NCBI GenBank assembly: GCA_037447655.1
Contig: JBBHKE010000681.1
Coordinates: 1-64,000 of the forward strand
Direction: 5' to 3'
Length of the DNA stretch: 64,000 nucleotides
From: Zygnema cylindricum
Taxonomy: Eukaryota; Streptophyta; Zygnematophyceae; Zygnematales; Zygnemataceae
The notes beneath the pieces were generated by a model. The model was not told the DNA's origin and did not search any database. It saw only the letters and a list, made by a program, of their open reading frames with translations. A program made the translations under genes and the position numbers. Positions 56,629 to 64,000 of the stretch are shown piece after piece. How positions within the stretch are numbered: the stretch's first letter is position 1; every line of letters starts with the position of its first letter.

Positions 56629-59420
56629 CTATTCACTTAATCCCACTGCGTCCTTACAATACTTTAGCTTAGGAGCAGGAAGGGCTTTAGTGAGCATATC
56701 AGCAATCATTTTTGCATCTGGCAAATAACATAATTTAATCACTCTAGAGAACACCTTTTCTCGTACAAAGTGTAATCGTACATCCATGTGCTTGCTTTTG
56801 AAGTGATGACTCGGGTTAGAAGCAATGGCAATGGCAGCCTGGTTATCACACCAGATTACCTGTGGACCAACTTGCATGTATCCTTGTTCTTCTAACATGG
56901 ATTTTACCCATAAGAGTTCTTTGAGGGCCGAGCTTGCTGCCATATATTCTGACTCCATTGTCGACTGTGCTGTAACCTTTTGAAGTTTTGCTGCTCCAAC
57001 AGCAAGTACCGTTCCCAATTTGTAGAACGAATCCCGTGGTGGATTTCCGGCTTGGCATGTTGCCATAGCTTGCATCACTCCATGTTTGCAGCTTGACTTC
57101 TCCTCCGCCTAGAGTGAGTTTGAGATCTTTAGTTCCTGCCAAATATCTTAAGACTCTCTTTGCTGCATCAAGATCAAATTTTCTCGGATTTTCTAGACTC
57201 CTGCTCAGTACCCCGACTGCTGCATCAATGTCAGGACGGGTACAGTTCATGAAATATATTAAGCTTCCCACTATCTGTCTATAAGGTATTATTGACATAG
57301 GATCATTCTCCCCTGACTCTAAATTCTTGTTAACAATGACACCTGGTTCTGTCTCTTCTCCCTCTAACTTCTGCGGAAACTCCATTGAAGTTCAACATCC
57401 TTTTGCCCCCCGCATTCCGTACTCATCAAAATGTTTCCAATGGCCTCTTTTTGAGTCAGTTTTATTATTTTCTTATTTCTATCCCTCTCTACCTGGATAC
57501 CCAAAATATATTTTGCCTCACCGAGGTCTTTCATCTCGAACCGTGAGTTTAGAGCAGTTTTGATTTTGTTAATTTCAGCCATTAATTTGCTAATTAATAA
57601 CAAATCATCTACATATACTGCTATATACACTATCTCATTTTCACCCTTTAGAACGTAGACAGAGTGATCTTGATGGCGCTGGTTGTGATCCGTGTGTATT
57701 GACTGCTGTTGGTCAGTCTGGACCCGAAGTTGGTGAGGAACTTGGAGAGAGTCTGACTCCGGAGTCATAACCGGAGTTTGTGGAATCTGCGGGACAATTT
57801 CCTGCAAGCAATCTAAGATGACATACTCCTGTACTTTTTGTTGTTTTTGCTGCTCTGTCATTTGAAATAAATCAATGGAGTCTAGTTCATCTTTAACACT
57901 GATGTTTCTAGCTACAACTATTTTCTGCCTTTCAAACACAAAGACTCTATAACCTTTTTAGTGATCATCATATCCTAACAGAATGCCCGGTAATCCTTTC
58001 GGTTCCATTTTCCATCTATCTGTAGACGTATCCAAAATGAAGCATTGACTACGAAAGACCTTAAAATGGCTAACATCTGGTTTGCTACCTGTCCAGATCT
58101 CGTAAGGAGTAGTTTCCACCGATCTTGATCCTATCCTATTTTTAATATAAATTGCACAATTTAGAGCCCCAGCCCAGAATTTCGGATCCACATTTTTATC
58201 TGCGAGCATAGACCTAGAGCTTTCCGTGAGAGTTCTATTCAGTCTTTCCGACACCCCATTTTGTTCCGGTGAATATGGAACAGTCAATAGATGACTAATG
58301 CCTTCCTCGAGTAAAAAGGTTTCAAATTCTTTCGATGTATATTCACCACCATTGTCCGATGTGAGCTGCAAAATAGATGAATTATGAAGTTTTTCAGCCC
58401 ATGCTTTATAGTGTTTGAAGTGACCAAACACTTCACTCTTCTCCTTCATGAAGTAAACTTTTGTAAACCTTGAGAAATCATCTGTGAAGGTGACCATATA
58501 TTTCATCCCTCCGGCAGAAGGAACCTTCGCCGGACCAAAGACATCCGAATGAATTTGTTGTAAAAGTTTCGTTGACCGATGCTCAGACTCCTTAGGAAAT
58601 GGCAATTTGTGGATTTTGCCTAAAGCGCAACCATCGCAAGTTTTGACCGGCCCATCTGTGATTGATACACCCTCTATTTGTCCAGCAACGACCATTTTCC
58701 TCAAACTATCATAATTTACATGGCCTAATCTTTTATGCCACAACTCATCTGAGTGCAAAACACCGGAGTACAAAACATCATTCTCCTTTGTATTAGCCAT
58801 ATCCATGCGATACATCTTGCTACTATCTCTAGTACCTGTAACCGCAACCTTGCCATTTTTGCTAACAACTTGCCGACCATTTTTCAAATTAACCTCAAAA
58901 CCTTTGCTCTCTACTAACGACGTAGAAAACAGATTTTTCTTAAAGTCAGGCACAAATAAGACATTGTGAAGAGTCCTTTCAATGGCTTTCCCATCTTCAT
59001 CAACTAGTAAGGACACATCACCCACAGCACGAGTTTGGACACTCATTCCACAAGCATAATAAATATTTTTCTCCGGCGTTGCTTTCAGATTTTTGAAGAT
59101 GACCTTGTTCCAGCACATGTGGGCTGACGCTCCTGTATCCATTATTCATCCGGGGTCCTTCGCGCCCTCCATTGCAGCCGCCATAGCGAATAGATCCATA
59201 TCGTCCTCCGTAGAAACCGTCAAAGTCTCGTCTTGGAGAGACGAAGAAGCCGAAAATAATGCATTTCCACGAGATGTAGTCACCGTGAAGCCTTTGTAAA
59301 ACTGGCTTTGTTGCCATCCCGGCCGGTATAAACCTGTATCGTTAGCTTTTTTAAGCTTAGGACAAAATTTGTATCCATGACCTCTCTCACTACAATAAAA
59401 GCATGCATTGTTGGATTGTC
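56629..59420 (-). pseudogene. Copia pol remains: zinc knuckle, protease, integrase, RT fragment, RNase H
   Basis: Minus-strand order: zinc knuckle CX2CX4HX4C near 59390; a TGA stop at 59148-59146 just before the protease motif MDTGASAHM; gag-pre-integrase LWHKRLGHVNYDSL; integrase with HSDVFGPA, SDNGGEY and PEQNGVSERLNRT; a stop after LLGYDDH (57958); a linker; then directly YVDDLLLI near 57610. The RT segment that should precede YVDD is deleted. RNase H follows (NCTRPDI, DASYGNMPSRKSTTGF, SKHMDVRLHF) to the terminal GLSE stop at 56629. Frames change near 57385 and 57078. The enzymes are no longer encoded intact. Confidence 0.9.
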
Positions 59421-59620
59421 TATTTCCTCCTTGATTAAACTATCTGAACTGATTAAACTAATTCCTTTGCTGATGAAACTGTCTTTTTCTCTCAAAGTCT
59501 GAATTAAAAGCCTCTACTTACTCAACATTGAGAATATTAGATGTAGCTTCCTCCTCTAGTAAAATATTGATGGCTAACTGTAAAGTCCAGCTTGCTTTAT
59601 CTTTTTGTTTGAGCATGTCA

Positions 59621-60173
59621 GATGCTCCTTTCATACTACGAGGGAGACCCCAGATGCTCCTTTCATACTACGAGGGAGACCCCTCATGAGCAGTGTCGCC
59701 TGTTGAAAAGGAAGAAACACCCCACCTGCACAAGCATGTGCATCTACAAGGATACGAAATTTGTTAGAATATTCAGCCATTGTACCGCCAGTGTACTTAT
59801 AGTCCCAAAATTTTCCAGCCAATAGAAGCTCTTCCTGGACATTGGCCTTTTCATAATCACTTTTAAGAGATTTCCAGATATCAATTGTTTTTTTCATCTT
59901 TATCCGAGACATAGCTAAGTCCTCAGATATACAAAATTTCAGAATAGAACGAGCTTGCGTATTTTTCTTAGACCATGACGGATCAGATTCATCCACCGAA
60001 CCATCCAATATATCCAAAAGATTGACATTTTCAAAATGTGTTTCCACCATATCCCCCCAGTAAACATACTTATCCCCGGAAAAGATAGGGATTCTTGATG
60101 ACAGGCCCATAACTTGTTGTTCTACAACCACCGGTGCAGGTGGAGGAGCAGCAGTAGTAGTAGAAGTAGACAT
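59621..60173 (-). pseudogene. Copia gag (UBN2-type), broken by a 32-bp duplication
   Basis: From the ATG at 60173 the frame reads through the LTR end and primer site into a gag capsid-like region (FSGDKYVYWGDMVETHF, WKSLKSDYEKANVQEE). A second in-frame ATG (MGLSSRIPIF) lies within the primer site. A perfect tandem duplication of 32 bp at 59621-59652 and 59653-59684 shifts the frame. Gag would form the virus-like particle in which reverse transcription occurs. The zinc knuckle is downstream in a different frame segment (CFYCSERGHGYKFC, 59400-59360). Confidence 0.87.
60100..60114 (-). other. Primer binding site: half-tRNA type
   Basis: Directly after the LTR end (CAACA) the minus strand reads AGTTATGGGCCTG. 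The ten bases GTTATGGGCC are complementary to the anticodon-arm region of initiator Met tRNA (GGCCCAUAAC), not to its 3' end. This is the arrangement known from Drosophila copia. Confidence 0.75.
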
Positions 60174-61724
60174 GATACACTCTCAGAAGCTATCAAGAAT
60201 CTTACCAAACATTTTTTCTTAAGTTCTCACCAATTCTTATACAAGCATCTAAACCTCACAAAACTCTATCAGAATATAGACTAGCATAAACACTGATAAC
60301 TCCCAGAGTTATAGCACAATTGACCTGACAACACTCAAGATATAATACTCAGAAATTTCCCAAAAACTTTTTGCAGTTTTACTACTTGGAAGTCTGGATA
60401 CATAATATATTCCGAGTCCTAAGTCTTATACTTGTGTTGAACTGGCAACACTAGTGTACTTGAGAGGTAGGTCAAACCACTAAGCTACCACTGATCTGTC
60501 AAGCTACCACTGAGCTACCACTAAGCTACCACTGAGCTATAACTAAGCTACCACTGAGTTCCCACTAAGTTTGACTAGAATCGTATCTATTGCAATTGCT
60601 CTATCTTGTACAGAATCACATTAAGAATATCTGACGTTGCGTTGTCTGTACGGACCATATCAAATACAATCATGGTTGCCTTGTCCTGTCTGTGTTGCAG
60701 CTTCGCTGCTACGCTGCTCTGCTGCTGCGTTGCTCTGCTGTATAGCAGCTGCTCAGCTGTATAGCAGTTGCTAGTGTTGGGTATCGAGGGCCCATTGCCG
60801 ATATTCGATATATATCGAATTTCAGGTACCCAATATTCGATATATCGCTTCGATATATCGAATTTCAAATTATCGCGATATATCGCCGATATATCGTATC
60901 GTCGATATATCGAAGCTAAAAAAAAATAAAATAATAATAATCCCACAGGTTATCAAAGCCTCGTGACTTCGGACAAAGTGACTGTAAAATCTTTGCCGGA
61001 AAGAAATACGGTTTTTTCCTGAAAGTCAGCGGAGTGAAGAGATCTCTGAGGTACATTGACGAGGTACACTTGTGAAGTACACGTACGTCAAACGCAAGTA
61101 TGATTTTCCATACGAAAAAGGTCGGTTTCTAGATGTTTGATGATTCTTGAGATTTGATAGTCAGCTTACGTGGAACCATTCATATCAGAACACGTATGTA
61201 AAACTTATTTAGAAACGATACGCGATGTACCCGATGCCTCTGTAATACATAAATTTTGCTGTCCGTACTATTACAGAGACCTCTTCGTGTAACCATACCC
61301 CAAAAAAGCAATCATTAGAATTACAGAATTAGTACTTTTTTGTCGGTTACATTTTGCGGCGTCTACCTTTAAGTCACGGAACGAAAATCACGGCGTACGT
61401 GGCGTATTAGACAATTTTACTTTTTCGCAAAAATAACATATTATATACAAAAATAAAAATATTAAATTTAAAAAATACTATATATCGAGATATATATCGT
61501 GATAATTTATGTTGGTCTCGGTACGATATATCGAGGACTCTCCTCGATCGATATTCGATATATCGAATATCGAGATTATCGCGATATGAATTTACCCGAT
61601 ACCCAACACTAGCAGTTGCGCTGCTGTATAGCAGCTGCGCTGCTCTGTTGTATAGCAGCTGCGCTGCTCTGTCTGTAAAACAGCTGCGCTGCTCTGAGAC
61701 TGAAAGCTTTCCAAAAAGACAACA
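60115..61724 (-). repeat. 5' LTR of the copia element (with hAT insertion)
   Basis: It begins TGTTGTCTTTTTGGAAAGC at 61724 and ends GTAGAACAACA at 60115, a canonical TG...CA LTR. Without the insertion and its 8-bp duplication it is about 760 bp. The GCAGCTGC repeat block is shorter than in the 3' LTR. The LTR end carries the first 19-20 codons of the gag frame. Confidence 0.9.
60772..61611. mobile_element. hAT-like MITE, 840 bp, TSD GCAGTTGC
   Basis: The termini TAGTGTTGGGTATCG (60772) and CGATACCCAACACTA (61611) are perfect 15-bp inverted repeats flanked by the exact 8-bp duplication GCAGTTGC (60764-60771 and 61612-61619). Both subterminal regions are dense in CGATATATCG palindromes (60800-60915 and 61470-61590). 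The middle (60950-61305) matches the left half of the Harbinger-like MITE at 6874 in reverse, ending in that element's terminus GTAACCATACCC. No transposase. Confidence 0.9.
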
Positions 61725-61866
61725 CACCCAAAGTATGAATTGAGTTCACTCTACATTGATAAAAATGATTTTTTCGTACAGCTAAAGTTTTTGTCAAAGA
61801 ACCCTGAATTTTAGGGCAAAAAGATAGAGAAAAGTAAATACTTTAATACATGGGGACGTACCCTTA

Positions 61867-63471
61867 GACGACTAAATTTCAATCTTGCTAAGTTAATTTC
61901 CAACGTGCTCTCACCGTGGAGCTCACGTAACGACAAAAAGTGACTATCTGCAACACTTTTATTTACATGTGGTTGCCGCAGTTTTGTTACCGTAAACGTT
62001 CGCCGACCTTGTGAATTGCTATTTTTTTTATGACGGTCGACGTTCGAAAGCACGGCAAAAGTTTAAGCGGTTGAAACAATATTTTGAAAGTCAAAGTTGT
62101 CCAACCGATTGACCGTCAAATTTAGACTCAACGGTACTTTACTTGTACAAATGTGTACTTCGAACGTACTATTTTTGACAAAATGATGTAAGTGACGTGC
62201 GGAATCAAAACAGTCACTGGCATGATCAATTCCCAAAAATTATTTGTGTTACTAATTCTAATTTGGGTTTTTTGCATTAGAAAAAAACATTTTACTATAA
62301 TTTATCCATAACTCTAATTTTTGTTTTTGACTTTTTTCCAAAATAATTTATCCCGGATCAAGATCTTTACACTATAATAGATACGAGTACAAAATCTGAG
62401 AAACCGTACACATTCGCGTTATTGTGACGTTTGTTCGCGTCGGTTTGCGAAAACGCAGTTAACCGTTAATGCTAATAAATGATATATGTTACTTCAATTT
62501 AGTTTCATATTTTGTAATGTATATAAATTTTAATATGGTTCATTATCACTTTTAACATGGTTCATTAACTCTAATAAGGTTGTCGTTGACCTACCAGTTC
62601 GTAATTTTATATTAATATGATCTCTCAACTCTAATATGGGCGTCGTTCGGTTGTGTGACTAAAGAAAATTTGCTATAATATACATACTTAGACACTAATA
62701 TGGTTGTTATTTGAGGGAAGAAATGAAAAGTTTACCTCTTATTAGAATTAATGTTTACTCTAAATGTGGCCAAAAAAGGTACGAAACTTAATACACCGCC
62801 AAAATGCGACGTTTCATTGGTTGTTGCCCATTACACATGGCCTATTCATAACCCACGTTAACTTAAAGGTTGTTAACAAACGTAGATAATGTTGGGTAAA
62901 TTTTTTTCATGTTAACGACACCCACGATATACCCAGCTGAAATTTTTCGTACTTCCATTACGTTAGATATGTTTTCATGGCGCATGACGCTTTCAACCAA
63001 TTTGTTGTCCCTATAAGTTTTCAACTTCTCTGCTAATTTCAAGCAAATTATACACATATTCTCGATTTTACCGCGTCATTATTACAAATAAAGAAATTCA
63101 AAATTGAAAAATAGGTTTCAAACTTAAAATTTGAACGAAAGAGTTTTGAATATCAATTCCCTGGTTTTTTTCTCATCACTTTCTTTATTTTTTTGTATAT
63201 ATATTTCGCTTTGAATACAAACATGACACTATCAATTTCTTTTATGCAATTGCTTAGGTTGCCGACCTATACTATACAATGTTGCCGTACTTCCTTGCTC
63301 TTGAGTGTTATACATTATTTCTAAATATGTGAATACTCAAATCAATATGGGCTAATTACCCTGCGACAAATGATAATACATATGAAGACTCCCAGCCTCG
63401 AATTGAAGACCAATTTGAGAGGACCGATGCGGAAGAAACTATTTTATAGAATGAGGAAATAGGTGTACCAC
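61867..63471. other. Repeat-rich, no gene seen
   Basis: 61880-62225 is the inverted copy of 50930-51280, and 62245-62420 matches 30180-30360. The remainder is AT-rich with no supported ORF. Confidence 0.55.
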
Positions 63472-63694
63472 CTGGGGAAACTTTCGTCCAAGCCGCGACG
63501 AATTCCGAAGTGAACATAACCCACTACGAATGCAAGCAGACTTGTTCTCAGTAAGAAGATTCAACATGTGTTGACGAAGATCACTCACATACGAGTGATC
63601 AACTGGATGATCGGGGAGTGTGAATTCAACAGAGAAAAAAATCTCATACCGAAGACTATTTGGAAGTTTCCGTAACACTTTTCCGGGATGTATA
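63472..63694 (-). CDS. Candidate internal exon of an unidentified gene
   Basis: An open segment of 74 codons plus one base is bounded by an acceptor (AACTTGCAG before 63694) and a donor-like CCCCAG|GTGGTA at 63471. Composition looks coding (IHPGKVLRKLPNSLRYEIFF, then DLRQHMLNLLTENK). No family was recognised and neighbouring exons were not found; upstream exons would lie toward or beyond the right edge. The plus strand here shows no ORF of interest. Confidence 0.3.
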
Positions 63695-63739
63695 CTGCAA
63701 GTTAGTGTTTCTTCTATAACCCTTCTCCCTTTGGTCAAT

Positions 63740-64000
63740 TTCCATCGTATTCCTCTCGGTTGCCTCTTTTGTTTCTACTATTTTATCTAGATTACCCACA
63801 GCCTACGCCTTTAAACCTCCCTATCTTTCACTCTAACCCGCTCGGTATGTAGGCCCTTTCCCTTATTACACTTCATATCACTCTTCTTCACCTTGTATCT
63901 GTCCATTTACGTTTGCCTCACTATCTTCCCCTCTCCCTCTCTCTTTATTTCTTTGCCTTTCCCATTCTATATCTTTTCTTTGTACCTCCCACCTTCCTTC
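63740..64000. other. CT-rich window edge, no feature seen
   Basis: Pyrimidine-rich low-complexity sequence. It could be the leader of a gene starting beyond the edge, but nothing supports a call. Confidence 0.3.

Larger units (their letters stand above)
54544..61724 (-). mobile_element. Ty1/copia retrotransposon with both LTRs, TSD CACCC
   Basis: The minus-strand order is 5' LTR (61724-60115), primer site, gag, protease, integrase, partial RT, RNase H, 3' interior, polypurine tract CTTTAGGGGAG (55423 onward), 3' LTR (55422-54544). CACCC is duplicated at 54539-54543 and 61725-61729. The 5' LTR contains the 840-bp hAT-like element at 60772-61611. Most of the RT fingers and palm are deleted, gag carries a frame-shifting duplication, and there are several stops, so it is non-autonomous. 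Confidence 0.92.
53734..61863. mobile_element. PIF/Harbinger-like MITE interrupted by a complete copia element, TSD TTA
   Basis: The left end GGGTACGTCCCCATGTA (53734, after TTA) pairs with the right end TACATGGGGACGTACCC (61847-61863, before TTA). Subterminal bases also pair (ACTTTAAT on both sides). Removing the copia insertion (54544-61724 plus one CACCC) leaves an element of about 0.95 kb, in the size range of its relatives. Confidence 0.78.

Noticed and set aside
56580-56632. A copia LTR starting TGTTGAAATAAG right after the RNase H stop
   Set aside because: No polypurine tract precedes it and no second copy exists; the true LTR pair is fixed by the CACCC duplication at 54539 and 61725.

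Overview
This is a nuclear window from a photosynthetic eukaryote, most likely an early-diverging land plant or another streptophyte. The genes are split by many short GT-AG introns. The MOB1 protein is of the plant type, the flavin monooxygenase resembles plant FMO1, and the repeats are Ty1/copia LTR elements plus DNA-transposon MITEs. The species cannot be named from sequence alone. A complete propionyl-CoA carboxylase alpha gene argues against a typical angiosperm.

Two genes were reconstructed exon by exon with all splice phases agreeing. MOB1 (minus strand, 34893 to 31471) has 7 exons and encodes 212 aa. Propionyl-CoA carboxylase alpha, PCCA (minus strand, 49847 to 38166), has 22 exons and encodes 760 aa with a mitochondrial-type N-terminus. 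A third minus-strand gene, an FMO1-like monooxygenase, shows its first two coding exons (3950 to 2005); its remaining exons are not in the window. A plus-strand three-exon gene start (16869-17757) has consistent phases but was not identified. Weaker candidates lie at 9122-9355, 21595-22149 and 63472-63694.

The rest is repeats. At 9.7-14.4 kb there is a decayed plus-strand copia element with short LTRs. At 18.7-20.3 kb there is a very small LTR element: two nearly identical 774-bp LTRs around 66 bp, with a 6-bp target duplication. At 23.4-27.7 kb there are nested MITEs and a copia 3' fragment. At 51.3-61.9 kb there is a three-level nest: a Harbinger-like MITE (TTA duplications) interrupted by a complete minus-strand copia element (CACCC duplications), whose 5' LTR is interrupted by an 840-bp hAT-like MITE (8-bp duplication).

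MITEs fall into three recurring types: PIF/Harbinger-like (TIR beginning GGG, TWA or TCA duplication), a family with CACCG/CGGTG termini flanked by TA, and hAT-like families with 8-bp duplications. Several sit in introns of the two complete genes. PCCA acts in mitochondrial propionyl-CoA breakdown, MOB1 in NDR/LATS kinase signalling, and FMO1-like enzymes in N-oxygenation. Nothing suggests the three genes work together.
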